Of a stretch of DNA of 64,000 bases, positions 13,453-26,114 are shown piece by piece. The translations under genes and the position numbers were made by a program. The stretch's first letter is position 1; each line of letters opens with the position of its first letter. Under the pieces are notes generated by a model, which was not told the origin of the DNA, searched no databases, and saw only the letters and a program-made list of their open reading frames with translations. The stretch is from Casuarina equisetifolia (lineage: Eukaryota > Streptophyta > Magnoliopsida > Fagales > Casuarinaceae). Location of the stretch: positions 2,736,166 to 2,800,165 of the forward strand of contig CM052362.1 in the NCBI GenBank assembly GCA_028551475.1, written 5' to 3'.

Positions 13453-16400
13453 ATGGCAACGGCAGCAGCTCAGTCTCTACCATTGGTTAGTGGTGCTCAC
13501 CGCTGTCCATTGTCGCTATTCAGGCCTTATCGGCACTATCCAACCGGTGCGTCTTGGGAGATGACTGCGACGCTGGGGAGGAAACTGAGTGTTTCATCCA
13601 CTAGAAGTAGTACTCGCTTCGCGGCCTTACCCTTCGACCTCTCGCCACCTCCTATCGATCATGACCTCCTTGTGAGTGTCGTCTCGCTATCTCTCTCTCA
13701 CCCTCGTGGCTTTAATTTGTTTCGAAAAGACGTGAATTGGAGGTGTTCTCGTGCATTTATGTAATCCGTGTTCTGCAGGAGACTGTGACGCTTGCAGGTG
13801 CAAAGGTGTCTGATGATGGAGTTATTGAAACGTTTAACAACGATGACGAAGCTTTGGATGCTGTTGATAATGGTGTTGTGGTGCGTATTTGATGTTGTTG
13901 TGTTTCGGAGCCAACGCTTAGAATAAGATGCTTTTATGCTGTATGATCTTCATTCTTCTGCGTGGAATGCAGCAATTTCTTTGCGGTTTCGTGTTACCGT
14001 TGTTTAAGGGTTTACGACTCTTTTTTGATTTGCGATTACTTGCTCCACCTAATCCTTTATCCACATACTGCAACGGATGGTCACTTTGGATGAAAATTGC
14101 TTTAGTACGGTTTAGTTTCAAATTTACTGAGTTTAAGATGACTAGTTGATCTAGGTGCAAATAATTTGATGTTTGTGCTGCCATTGGAGTCGCACTACCC
14201 AAGTCTGGTGGTTCTATGAGCATGTTTGAAGATGTCGTGGATATAGTGAATTTTACTCACGGTGCTTAGCCATGAAAAATAATTTGGAAATGGGATGGCA
14301 GTTTGGTCATTTTCATTAGCTGTGACTCTCTTCCTCCATTCTCTTTGAAATAGATATAATTATGACAATACTTCGAGATCTGTTTGGATATTCTACAAGT
14401 AATACCCAGTGATAGAAAATATTAATTGTTAAGCAAGACACTACTTAGACTTCATGAAGAACGAAATAAAACATGTTGCTAAGAATTCATAAAATTAGTA
14501 ATACATATTTGTTTATCTGTGTACTTGCCAAAGCACGAAATAACTAGGCTCAACCTTGGGCTTGGTCAGAAGCATCTGCTAATCAAGTAGAGGAGCCATC
14601 AGCTTAAGGCTGTGAAGCATGCCACGCCATATTGTTAAAAGTTTTAATGAGTCTGGATTCAGTATTTTAACCTCTTTCTTTCGGTGAACTTTGGTGATTT
14701 AAAGTCTGAATTTAAGTTTCTTGAGCGTGTAGTTATTGGTTCTATGGTCTTTATTTCTTTTGCGGCATCTGATTTCTTAGGTTGTGGACCTTTCACATTT
14801 TGGCCGGATAAGAGGTACATAATCTTTTCTTGAACTTCCAAAGATGTGTTGTGATTTTCTTACCTTGGTTTGTACTCTCATGCTGTAAAATTTTGTTCTG
14901 CTTTTGTGATCTGTACTAGTGATATTCCTAGTTTTATCCACTTTGCTTGGAGGAAAGGGCTGTGGATATTGGGGAACAACATGTATTCTAATGCTATTCT
15001 TTCTTTTCTTTTCTTTTCTTTTCTTTTTTCTTTGGGTAAATGCTATTGAAAAATATCTCCGTGTGAGTCAAATTCTCTGGAACAGTAATAGTTTCAACTG
15101 AAGTGAATCATTGTGTTATCATATGAAATGAAAGATAGTAATTTTTTCTTTTTCAATCTCAAGTGTCCCTAATGTTTTGAAAATGATCTGATAGAAAATG
15201 CAGCACTCTGTCTGCAGTAATCATATGAAACATTACTCTTTGATGAGATGGGCCATCAAAACATTCTACCGTTGGGTTGACACATTAAAATACTTTTCGA
15301 ATAGAAAAGCAGATGATATTTTCTTAAATCAATAATATCGTTTTAGGATGGTTTAGACACTTTTATGAGAGTTTGCTGGTTCCCTAGTGGCTTGTATCAT
15401 TTATGCAGTTGACCCTGATCTGGTTTATATCCCCTTGGGACTCTAATGAATTGCTTATTGATGAGATAAAAGAAAATGAAAAGAAGTATTTATATGCTCG
15501 CTTTTATCAGTCACATTAGATCAAAAGTTAAGAAAATGGCTTATTTTGGTGTTTGACATTTTCATCCCGTCATTTTGCATTCAACTTTTGGTGTATATAT
15601 TCTCTCAATGTAATGGTTTTCCACACAAGTCTGCAGAATAATGGTAGTCTTCACTGATGCTTTATTAATTGTTTTCCTTGTATATAATGTGGTTTGAAAT
15701 GACATGTAGTCAGTGGAGATGACCGTATCCAGTTTCTTCACAACCAGAGCACAGCAAATTTTGAATGTCTTCATGAAGGGCAGGTAAGATTTGGGGGACA
15801 ATTCATTATGCCGGTGTGGAGTTCCTATATAAACTTTATTCTTATGTTGATACGGTCGTACAGGCTTAATAATGGGATTTCTGATTGAAATCCATAGGGA
15901 TGTGACACTGTTTTTGTTACACCAACTGCTCGAACGATTGACATTGCATATACATGGATCATGGTAATCTTAATGATTCTGACTTGGCTTTGGCTTCTCT
16001 GCATTGTGCCAATCTTGGTATTTGATTATACATTTTTGTTGTGTTTTCTTGTGTTCACAGAAAAATGCAGTTACATTGGTGGTTTCACCTGCGACCTGTA
16101 AAAGCATAACTGACATGCTGAACAAGTAGGTGCATCTTGTTCTTGTACTGTTATAATTATGGTAGATAATAGAGCTAGTAGGTTTTATAATAAATGAGGA
16201 ATAGACCTGGTGTCCCTATTTGTTGATGCAAATTAGTTTAAGTTCTGTAAATAAGGTGATAGATTGCTGTCCTTCCTTTACTGATCAAATATAAGTATTC
16301 AGAAGATATGTGCAATGAAATGCAGAAAGTCAAAAGGGGGCATCCTTGTAAGGTTTTTGTAGTTTATTTACTTCAATGTGTGTTTGTGAAAAGACTAGGA

Positions 16401-19400
16401 AATATTGGATAATTATTCATAAAATTTGTTAAAAGCTAGAAAGTTGCATTAATTGTCTACAAAGTTGATCTCTGAGGGAGTTGGCTGAGATGATTTGCTA
16501 ACATAAAATAAAGGAGATTAGTGATTTAGTAAGAATGGGTGCTTTGGTTCAAGTTGAAAGTGCAAGTGCTATGAGGGCAAGAAGGCCGACAAAAATCTAG
16601 TTGAAAGGCAATCTACAACAGATTGGTGATCCTAAAATAGAAGGATAGTGAGAAAGCAATTCATGTAGCTGTCTCCAAGTATTTAAGTATATGTCTTTCC
16701 CGGTTAAGCTGAGTTTGTCCATGTTTTATGCTGATACTTTTATCCTAATTTATTGTTTCTATCAAGAGAAAAGATCCATGCGGAAAATCTTTTATGGGCC
16801 ATTCAATTGTAGGTACATCTTTCCTGCTGACAAGGTTGAAATCCAAGACATCACCAAGCAAACTTGCTTATTTGTTTTGGTGGGACCTAAAAGCAATCAA
16901 GTAAGTGATGTTAAAAAATTCCCATACATGTTAACATTAGGAAAGCACCATTTACTATCTTGAGTTTTGCTTCTACAGTGAAACTTCTCTAAATTTAATT
17001 TACCACATAACTTTCTTGGTTACAGATCATTCCTTTGATATTCATCTTTTTTAATAGAAAGTTTTGTGGTATACCTAATTTAGGTATCAGACACAAAGAC
17101 TAAGGTTAAGTTTCACTGCGTTTGATTTCAAAATTTTCAGTTATGCACAAATTATCTAGAACTTGAACTGGCAAAAATAAGCCAAAGAATTTGAGGATAT
17201 TACCCCCACTTCTCAAGGAGGGACATATGGTGGCTTTGTTTTGGAATTGTTGTAGTGTTTTGGTGTCTGTGAGTGGCAGTGTGGGGGCTGTTGGAGAGAA
17301 AATTGGAAACACAAAGGGTTGGTGATTTAACTTCACACGGCTGGCCTTAGATTAAAGTAGGGTTACAAAAGAAACCTCTCACTTCACAAGTATTTCACTT
17401 AGTGAGTAGGTCTTCTACTACACACATATTTATAGAAACAGCAAACTGCTACAGAGTACTTCAATTCATCATGATATCTTGGCTTTTATGAGATTAGTCG
17501 GTGCCTCCAATGTCAGAGTGGTCAGGATGCTCGGTTGTCTTGTTCTTTATTCTTTTAGTCAGCATATCATAGTCATTGGGAGGATTACGTAGAACTCCTA
17601 GAGCCATAACAACCTTTCCTACTGTGAGATGAATGGCTGGATCATTCATGTTCCGGCTACTTGTTTCTCCTTGAGACCGCTTCATGCGACCATGAGTTTG
17701 ATTGCTAGACTCACTTGACGTGGCAAAGACATGTGCGCCCTGACTAGGTGCCTTCCTGTCATTGTGATGAGAATACCTTATGAAGGCCGAGTTGTACCGT
17801 GGTTCCACTGGAGGTTTGTGACTCACTGTGAGTGCTCCATGATTCGATGCCAAGTGGTTGTAAGTTGTGTGGAGGCTGTGTGCTGTAGTGTGCTGCGCCA
17901 GATCAGGGCTTGGATAAAGATGAGCTGTCTTACAGGTGAGATAGCGTTGCATGGGTGAGGCATGGTATCCTGCTGTTTGTATCTCCTGATAAAACAGAGA
18001 GTTGGGTGCTGGTATTGCATTCCCGAACAGTTGCAGTGGAGGACCGGCTTCTGTAGCTACTGTAGTGAGTAGAGTGCTGATATTTCTCACAGTTGGTAGG
18101 TTATCGAGTGCTGTGGAGGCCGTTCCCTGAAGGATGTGGTTGGAGGCAACTCATAACCCAAGTGCCTCTGGGGCCCTTTATGAGGGAGGGATCTCTGGCC
18201 CCTAGTCCGCCCTCTCAGTGATGTGACTCCTTAGTGAAGAGTGGAGGGAAATTTAGAGGGATCTATTTGTCATGTGAACCAAAAGTGAATGAAGTAAATA
18301 GAAACATGAGAAACTCAAAAGGACAGTTTGTAACATGAGCAAAACTTATGCCACTAATATGATATCTTTTCCCTTAACACAATTCCAGTATTATGATCCT
18401 TTTGTTGTTTCATTCTGATGGTGTAAATGCTTACAATTGTTGGAATGCAATCAGGTAATAGAGGACTTGAACCTTGGTGATCTTGTTGGACAACCATATG
18501 GGACACATCGACATTTCAGTGTATGCTTCAATGATTTTCTTACTGTTGCATAAGGAAGCTGAGAGTATTTGTTTATTCTCTTTTGAGAATTATTCAAACA
18601 TAGTTCCTGTTTACATCATTTCAGTGGTCAAATCTGTTTGCACTGTAATTTTAACAGTTTTCATCTCAGTCCAGTAAATGTCAATGTGTGCTACTCAAAA
18701 GTTACGTAAGCGTGTAAATCACCCATACTAAAACTCCTCACAACTTGCTTATCCAAAAAAATTCAAAGAAAACATTTGCATTACAGAATCATGCATCTGA
18801 GTTTGTAATTTTCCTTATGTGACAAATGATGCGTCCTCAGAGACCATGCTTCGGTCCTTTTGGAGGTTAAAGCCATAACGATCAAACTTTGGCTTGGAGT
18901 ATATATTCTTACAGCAGGTGATACTTGGATTAGAAATTGCGTCTTTGACTACTTGCCTGCTAAAAAAAGATTAAATCTTTAACTATCCAATACATGACTA
19001 GTAGTGATATCTTTCATGATGCATCATGTCCTTGGAAGAAATGAAGACCTGTGGTAACAGAGATATTAATTGCTTTACGTTGTGTAATTAATCAATTATT
19101 TGCAAACAACCTTATCCGAACCCATTTTCAATTTGCAGGCCAGTGGGATGCCTATAACTGTAGGTGTGGGAAACATCATTTCTGAAGAAGGTTTTTCTCT
19201 ATTGATGTCACCTGCTGCGGCTGGATCAATCTGGAAAACTATTCTTTCTCTGGGTGCTCTCCCAATGGGTTCCAATGCTTGGGAAAAACTGAGGGTTCTT
19301 CAAGGTGGTCATTGTCGACTGGTTCACTTTGGCTTGCAAGTCTTGATTAGATAATTAATAGATGACAGCAACTTAATTTTTGTAGGAAGGCCTGCTCCTC

Positions 19401-20254
19401 AAAGGGAACTTACCAATGAATTTAATGTCCTGGAGGCTGGTCTCTGGAATTCCATCTCTCTGAACAAGGGTATCTAATTTATTACCATCTCAAATCTCTC
19501 GTAGAGAAAGATAGATGAATGATCTAATTCTAATCTTCTCAGGGTGTTATAAGGGACAGGAGACTGTATCTAGACTCATAACATATGATGGAATCAAGCA
19601 AAGACTCTGGGGAATTCGTCTCTCTGCATCAGCTGAACCTGGCAGCCCCATCGCAGTAAATGGGAAAAAGGTAGTGATCATGACTGTTATATACTTTCAA
19701 AGTTGAAAACAGGTTCTGCTCACTCATGCCGTGTTTGCTTATGGTGGAGAGTAGGAAAAGAGCGGAATTAATAATTTGTCTCAAATTTCGTATTATGCAA
19801 AGCTGAACGAAAATCTCAAGCAACATCTTAAAATAATTAGTTGATTCGATTGAGGAGTTTTCCTTTTTTAGACCATTTTAATTTGACATAGATCTTATTA
19901 TTGCAAGTTGACAATTTAAATAATCCTTCATACCTAATGGTAATCGTTATATTTACTAATTTTTTCCCTTTGAAGTTGGTACTCTAACTGGTTTAGCATA
20001 TGCTTCTGGTTGCAAGTGGCTAGGGATAATAATTTAGGGAACGTCATAGCTGTAACATGTTTTTGAACTTGATGCAGGTGGGAAAGATAACAAGTTATGC
20101 ATCTGGAAGAAAGGAATCCGAGCACTTTGGTTTAGGCTACATTAAGAGACAAGCTGCTTCAGAGGGAGACACTGTAACCATTGGAGACAACATCACAGGG
20201 ACGGTGGTGGAAGTTCCTTTTCTTGCACGTCAATGCCCGCCACCAAGGAGTTGA
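13453..20254 (+). CDS. Chloroplast YgfZ/IBA57-type folate-binding (GcvT-like) protein, 12 exons, 422 aa
   Basis: Exons: 13453-13671, 13779-13880, 14781-14814, 15710-15783, 15898-15963, 16061-16125, 16813-16900, 18455-18520, 19139-19304, 19386-19469, 19543-19670, 20078-20254. The joined frame is open for 423 codons including the stop. The first 50 or so residues are Ser/Arg-rich with few acidic residues, as in a plastid transit peptide. The family signature K-G-C-Y-x-G-Q-E reads NKGCYKGQETVSRL across the exon 10/11 junction. The upstream body carries GDDRIQFLHNQSTANF, typical of the COG0354 family related to aminomethyltransferase GcvT. Members bind tetrahydrofolate and help maintain Fe-S proteins. 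The closest recalled homologue is Arabidopsis At1g60990, annotated as a chloroplastic putative transferase. Exon 3 is only 34 bases. Intron 7 (16901-18454) holds a long foreign-looking insert. Confidence 0.92.
17100..18300 (-). other. Insertion-like block in intron 7 with a 198-codon antisense ORF; possible old mobile-element fossil
   Basis: This stretch of intron 7 is less AT-rich than the flanking intron and carries an uninterrupted minus-strand ORF at 17494-18090. The predicted peptide is rich in His, Ser, Thr and Pro and I do not recognise it. Downstream of the ORF on the minus strand comes a TATAAATA-like motif near 17430, followed by a region resembling a transcript end. That could fit a fragment of a retroelement, but I found no convincing terminal repeats, target-site duplication or polymerase motifs. 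The boundaries are approximate. It could also be ordinary intron sequence with a chance ORF. Confidence 0.3.
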
Positions 20255-21316
20255 GGTCCTCCAGTAATTAGGTGCTACTTGAACATCAAACATTCACTCT
20301 GCTAGTTATTCTCACATTTTTCTCCACTATGACGTGCACACTGTTATTTATTTGAGACGCGCGTCGTTTTGAACAACTTCTTTCAAGGAGGATCCCTCCT
20401 ATTGAACTATAAGAGATGCATTATGATTAAGTGATATGTTTGGTGAGAATTAGCCAGTATGACATTCAACAAATTTGCTTTCTTCCCCGCCTCCAGCCTT
20501 TCCGTCTGTAAAATCCATGACTTTTCTGGTTTTATCACGGGTGCTCATACCTTACCCCATGCTTAGTGTGATCTATTTGGACTGTAGAGCTCTTATAATT
20601 GAGTAACTATTTCTTTCTTTTGGGTTCGGTGAGAGCAACATCATGTAGTTCAATTCAAATGAAGCATAGTTCTTCTTCCTTTCATTTTTTTTATTTTATT
20701 AAAGGGACTTAGCCTGTGCAATTATATTGATAAGTGAGGGTAGGCTGTTTCAAACCTTTTGAGAAATATAATAGGTAGGACATAAAATGTGACCCATTTA
20801 ATAATTGATAATTAAATGTAGGTATAATACCTAACCCAGTTAAAAATTAGTAAAAGAGCATAGTATACTAAACTTCATTGATATGATTATATGAGGGAGC
20901 TCAGTTATTCTCCTATTGAATTGACCTTCTAGAATAAAATTTAAGCTCATAACTAGTAATAATGGAGCTAAACCATAACTTGATTTGGTGGGCTTGCAAC
21001 TACAATCCCCTCATGTGGGGAGGCAAATAGAAATTGAAAGACAATGTAACAAGCCTCATCAAGGTGATTGGTAATATTCTAGTCTCAATTGATCTTCCCA
21101 TGATATTTGCCTGCAATTATGTGCAAACCATTAATAGTATGTTCAATATTTGCCAAGCTAAAAAATTTTCTTCACAAAAAGTGCATATTTCTTTATTGAT
21201 CAAGCTATACCACAATTAGAATACATGACAATTACAAAATTATACACAGGATTTCAATGCTTAGAAAGTAAACCTGAATCCAAAAAAGGAGCAAAAATCA
21301 AGAACATATTGGATTC
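20255..21316. other. Intergenic region between convergent genes (two 3' UTRs)
   Basis: No gene is supported. The YgfZ-like gene ends at the left edge on the plus strand and the DnaJ-like gene ends at the right edge on the minus strand, so both 3' UTRs fall here. The middle (20650-21200) is AT-rich with no clear repeat or RNA gene. Confidence 0.65.
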
Positions 21317-23819
21317 TCAAGAACAATCCTCTAGTACTCTAAGTGCCTCTGCTCGTTGTTCATCACTCAGTTGCGTAGGAAACTCGACCAGAAACTTGAT
21401 TCGAAGGTCACCCTTTCTTCCTGGTTCTTTAGAATTTGGCATGCCTTGACCCCTAATCACCTTTTCATAGCCTGGATATATGATATCATCGAATGACAAT
21501 GTCATCGTTTCACCTCCCAATAGAGGAACCGGAATTGAGCAGCCAGTGAGTGCCGTCAGCAGAGGGATCTTAACTCCGATTTCCAAATCGTCACCGTCCC
21601 TTGTAAACATGGGGTGGGTCCTTTCATCTATCGAGAAGATCACATCAGCAGGGAGATACCCTGGTTTCTCATGACCCTTTCCCTCGAAGGTAACCTTCGT
21701 TCCCTTCTTCCATCCTGGTTTTACTCGTATCCTCAGTTTCTCCTCTTCTTGGATGGTTTGCCTGCTATGTTATACATCTATGGTTAGTGCAAAGACAGAA
21801 TTGAGCTTTCTAATCTACTTATGGAGAACAACAACACAATTTGCCCGCTTTTTCATGAATAGTTGGCTGATGTCTTCTAGCCTGTTAAGTCAATGGTGAG
21901 ATAATGGAGACTTCAACCATGATTAATGCTTGACACATTGTGTGCGAGTTTGAGTATGTAAGTTGTATAAATAAGTAAATAAATAGTTGGGTGATAAAAC
22001 TCCAAATGCAGATCATGTGTTTATTAGAATATAGGAGTATATCTTAAAATCTTAAGACATTAAATAAAATATCCTGTCATTTACAAAACTAAGAGTACAT
22101 ATTCTCGTTTTTAAAATAGGATAACACCCACCTTTAATAAACCATTTTACATGAAAGTTAACATAAGCATTACATGTAGAAAGAAGCCAAACTTTAGGGT
22201 ATGAAGGATTACAAAGCTAATGTCCATTCTTGACTTTGATACTATATAAAGGTATGAGATCCATTCAAAAATAATTAAGTGAGAAAGCCTCGTTACTTAT
22301 AAGACTAACAATTCAATCTCTCATTTCAAATATGAAACAATATCCACCTGGTTGAAAACTAAAAGATAGTAGGGATGATAAACAAACCCGGTGTTCGTGA
22401 TGACATCTCTTGTGATCTTGATCTTCTTAACACATCCTTCCGCCAACTCCTCAAGCGTGCACTTGAGCTTCTTCTCCACCGGCCGTGGTTTCCGCGGTGC
22501 AGTTGATTGCGAGAAGATGATCGGCGCTGGGGACTTCCGGCTCGGTTCTCTTGGCGGAGGAGGCTTTTCGGTTTCCAGGGAGCTCATATTACCGAATATA
22601 GAGGCTTCCGTTTCCGACGAGCATCTTCTACTCTTACTACTCATTTCAGATCCTCTGGTGTCGCATGGGCTCCTCCCGTTAATATTTTCCGACGAAGAGG
22701 GGAAATGTGTTTCGGTTTCCGATGAGCTTCTGCCGCTGTTATTTCTTGCCAGGAAGGGAAAGGGGATTTCGGCCTCTGAATTGCTTCTTCTGCCCAAGAG
22801 TTCCGATAACGGCGTGGATCGGGTCTCGCGTGGACTCCTCACGTTCATATTTTCCGACGAAGAGGCGTGATGTAGTTCGGTTTCCGATGAGCTTTTTCCA
22901 ATGGTATTTCTTGACACGAAGGGAGAGGGGATTTCGGTGTCTGAGTTGCTTCTTCTGTTCATCGAGGATGGGGTCTCGTATGCGCTCCCCACGTTCATAT
23001 TTTCCGACGAAATTTCGGTCTCCGGTGAGCTTCTACCGCTGTTATTTCTTGACAGGAAGGGAGTGGGTGTTTCAGTCTCTGAGTTGCTTTCTCTGCCCAA
23101 AAGATCCGATAACGTCGTGCGGCATCTCCGGCTTGAACCGTTCATCGAGGATCGGGTCTCGTGTGGGCTCCTCAGGTTCACATTTTCCGACGAAGAGAGG
23201 ACATGTATTTCGGCTTCCGATGAGCTTCCTCCGCTAGTACTTCTTGACAGGAAGGGAAAGGGTATTTCGGTGTCTGAGCTGCCTCTTCTGCTCATGTGTC
23301 TCGATAACGGCGTGATGCACCTCCGGCTCGAACCGTTCTTCGTAGATCGCGAGCTTGGGGTCGGCGTTTTGCTTCTTCTACGACCAATCCTTGAGGAAAG
23401 GGAGCCGCCATGCATGAAGAAGCCATCGTCATCGTTTTGAGGATAACTAAAACCTGCAGATGTTGTTAGATGACCCATGTTTCTGGTTCTTTCATCGTCC
23501 TTTCTTCCATGGATGACCTGAACATGAAAGAAAAGTGCAAACGTTTTAATCTTCATCACAAATATACGGAAATCAAGGCAGTAAAATGCTTGAATTCTAA
23601 TAAACAGAGCTGAAATTCAATATCATATTTATCGAGACTTGTGCTTACCACAAACTCTTCGTCAGGGGCAATGAATTTGGCTTTGGCTCCAATCCTTTTC
23701 GTCGGACTCTTATCGGGAAGCCATTTCACGAACAGGGATTTGGAGGCCTTGCACAAGTCCTTCGAGATGCCGAGGATATTGTAGAGATCAGTCGTAGGAG
23801 AACGAGGTCGATCCGCCAT
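21317..23819 (-). CDS. DnaJ/Hsp40-like protein with HPD-less J domain and Ser-rich repeat linker, 3 exons, about 582 aa
   Basis: Exons on the minus strand: 23819-23649, 23517-22388 and 21764-21317; the joined frame is open (583 codons with stop). Residues 11-57 resemble a J domain (DLYNILGISKD, then KWLPDK), but the Hsp70-activating His-Pro-Asp is Leu-Pro-Asp at 34-36. Residues 98-375 are a Ser/Arg/Glu-rich linker built from degenerate repeats. From about 405 the class II DnaJ C-terminal region begins (KKLKCTLEELAEGCVKKIKI). Exon 3 continues with GWKKGTKVTFEGKG, FSIDERTHPMFTRDGDDLE and FLVEFPTQLSDEQ. No zinc-finger region is present. The recalled homologues are Arabidopsis At1g11040 and At1g44160 (HSP40/DnaJ peptide-binding proteins). 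A role as a client-binding chaperone with little or no ability to stimulate Hsp70 is inferred. The third acceptor is a TAG-CAG tandem site, so a 581-residue form is also possible. Confidence 0.88.
22650..23340 (-). repeat. Four intragenic degenerate repeats in the DnaJ-like linker
   Basis: Within exon 2 the protein repeats a module of roughly 45-65 residues about four times. Its core is S-N-S-E-T-E-I-P-x-P-F-L-S-R-N, then S-G-R-S-S-S-E-T-E, then S-S-S-E-N-M-N-x-R-S-P and E-T-R-S. Core copies start near residues 136, 201, 248 and 303. A fifth, shorter echo (SSETE) lies near 358. The DNA repeats too, and this explains the long overlapping ORFs in other frames, which I do not annotate. Confidence 0.85.
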
Positions 23820-24165
23820 TACAGGAGGACAAGAAAATACAAGAAAGTGAGAGATGGAGAAGGTGAAAGAGAAGATTCACAATGCGGAGAGAATAAAAGG
23901 CGACCAAATATGGAGAAGCGTCTTGTTAGGAGGTTTTTATAAGGCGAAAGCTGTCCGTTGTGAGATGAGCGGGCAAGGTAACTTCTTACAGCCATGGCTA
24001 CTATTTTTAGTGGTCGTTGGAGCAGAGTCCATCTGTTGCATGCATTGCCTTTGAAGTTGATATATGAAACTGGTCAAGGCAGTCGCGGCAGACCAATCAA
24101 ACTTGATTGGATTTACACTGTTGAAACCAACTTTTTGATTACATGTAAATTCACGCACCATTGTT
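23820..24165. other. DnaJ-like gene promoter/5' UTR, left edge of duplication
   Basis: This 346-bp stretch lies upstream of the minus-strand DnaJ-like gene and before the first duplicated segment. It has no counterpart next to the second duplication unit, which supports placing the duplication breakpoint near 24166. No coding sequence is supported. Confidence 0.6.
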
Positions 24166-25493
24166 TTGGGTGCATAAAAACAATGTTTTTTTCGATCATT
24201 TGAGCAAACCATCCTCCATTTCAAAAAAAAAAAAAAGAGGATCAAGATTGTTACTATAATAAGCAGTTGGAAACGGTGTGATTAGGTGTTGGATACTGTC
24301 CATTTACTGGTTTAGATTCTCCTTAGATGTTGGACATTTTCCAATTTTAACAATTGTTTTTAAAAAATAAGTTAACCTTCTACCTTAGTTTTAGATTCTA
24401 GGTTTCAAGTGTCATAACCCATTTGGAATGTGTTCCTCCCCCCTCCCCCTCCCCTACTTTCCTCCTCTTTTTTTGCATTAAAGGTTACAAAATATGTTGA
24501 AAACAGTGTAAATGAGTATTTTACATGAATAGCATAACTCATTAAAATTCATGAACAACGCAACCTGAATTTGAGAATTAAAGTAGATAAAAAAAAAATC
24601 TTGTTTGGCTTAATTAACCTGGGTTTACATTGTGTGGCTTAATTCAAGCCCACATTCAGAATGAAACTAGAAGAACTTTATCACTATAAATTGAAAATTC
24701 AACACAATGTCTCTCTTAAATTCAGATCCCAAATATACTTTTTCTAGAAGATTATAGGTCTTTCTACTCTATCTAGATTTTCTCACAAAATATTATATTT
24801 TTTCTCTCTTCTCTCACACTCCTAAAAACATGAGTCCTCTCCCTATTTACGTAAGAGGTTGCGGACCCAAATATCTTGATATTAATAGTTCAGCTGCACT
24901 TTCTTCCCAATGATCGCAATGAATGTTCCGTTGCTAAATTCTCTTTTAACAAGGAGCTATGTTGGCCAACACCATATCTCAAACAATTACTAAGGAGTCA
25001 TTAAACATGGCTCCCTTGTTGGATGTGCTTGCCCACTAAGTCAACAAAAGTGATTGGCTTGGTGATGGTAACCTTTTGGACGACAAAGCTCATAAATGAT
25101 ACATATTGTCAAGACTTTGATCTAGTGTCCTTATTAGTGGGTGTTCTCTTATCTTAACCTTTGATTAAGGCAAAAAATAAGCTTCAAAAGGTTCATTTCT
25201 TTTTATTCTTTCTTTCTCACTTGACTGCTTGCGTTTTTACTATTTGTCTTTATTTTGTAACATTCTAGATTTGGAAATGAACATAATGGTGACTTTTGGA
25301 TCTTCTCAATTGTTGTTTGTTGGAGAAAATGTTTCACCTTGGGGGTTTCATTGCTTTACTTTCTCATTGTTAAAAAAAAAAAAGGAGAGATAATTAATCT
25401 TTAATCTACTAATTTTTATACAAAAGCATAACAAGAAAAAAAAAATTTCTTTTACTTGTTGATTTCACTCAAAATAGCAAGAACAAAGACATT

Positions 25494-26100
25494 ATTAGAC
25501 AATAGAGTCTCATATTAAAAACAAGTACACTTGTAATGTGCATTATAAATTTGAAGAATCTTTTTCCTCAATGTGTTCTTTTGTGGAGAGGTGGACTTGA
25601 AACTTACACATGGTATTAGAATTAGTCCATTCTTCATATATTCTAATCCAATTTCACAAATGAGCTAATCTTCATGGCAAAAGGCCAAGCTTGGCTACAT
25701 AGGAATATTGGATAATAAAGTCTCATACTGAAGAAAAGAATATTTGTAATATGCCTTATAAGTTTTAACAATCTCCTCTTTAATGAACCATTTTAAGGAA
25801 AAGTGTACATAAACCTTTCACATGATATAAGAGTCAATGATTCCTCCATGTAATCCAATTCAATCCCAAAAATGAGACAATCTTTTACTATCAAGAAGTT
25901 AAAGTTGGACTATGGGAGAATATTGGACAATGGAGTTTTACATTAAAAAAGAAAGTGTACTTATAATGTGCCTTATAAGCTTGGAGAATTTCTCTCATTA
26001 ATAAGGCTTTTTGAGGAGAGATAGATCTGAGTCCTTCACAAGCACCAATAATTTCTCCAATAGATGGTTAACATTTAAGTATGTATGAGTTCTCTTGTAG
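25494..26100. repeat. Three tandem copies of an approximately 214-bp repeat
   Basis: Units begin near 25494, 25707 and 25921, giving periods of about 213 and 215 bp; the third is shortened. Each starts with GACAATGGAGTCTCA-like sequence, then GTACTTGTAATGTGCCTTATAAG, then GGAGAGRTGGACTTGA and CTTCACATGGTAT. Long stretches of each unit match the next. The paralogous place in unit 2 (around 33810-33840) has only a short unrelated stretch. Confidence 0.8.
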
Positions 26101-26114
26101 TAGAAATATTGGAC

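Noticed and set aside
22391-23440. Long plus-strand ORFs of 159-179 codons opposite the DnaJ-like gene
   Set aside because: They mirror the in-phase repeats of exon 2 of the minus-strand gene. The minus-strand frame joins to recognisable DnaJ segments and the plus frames do not.
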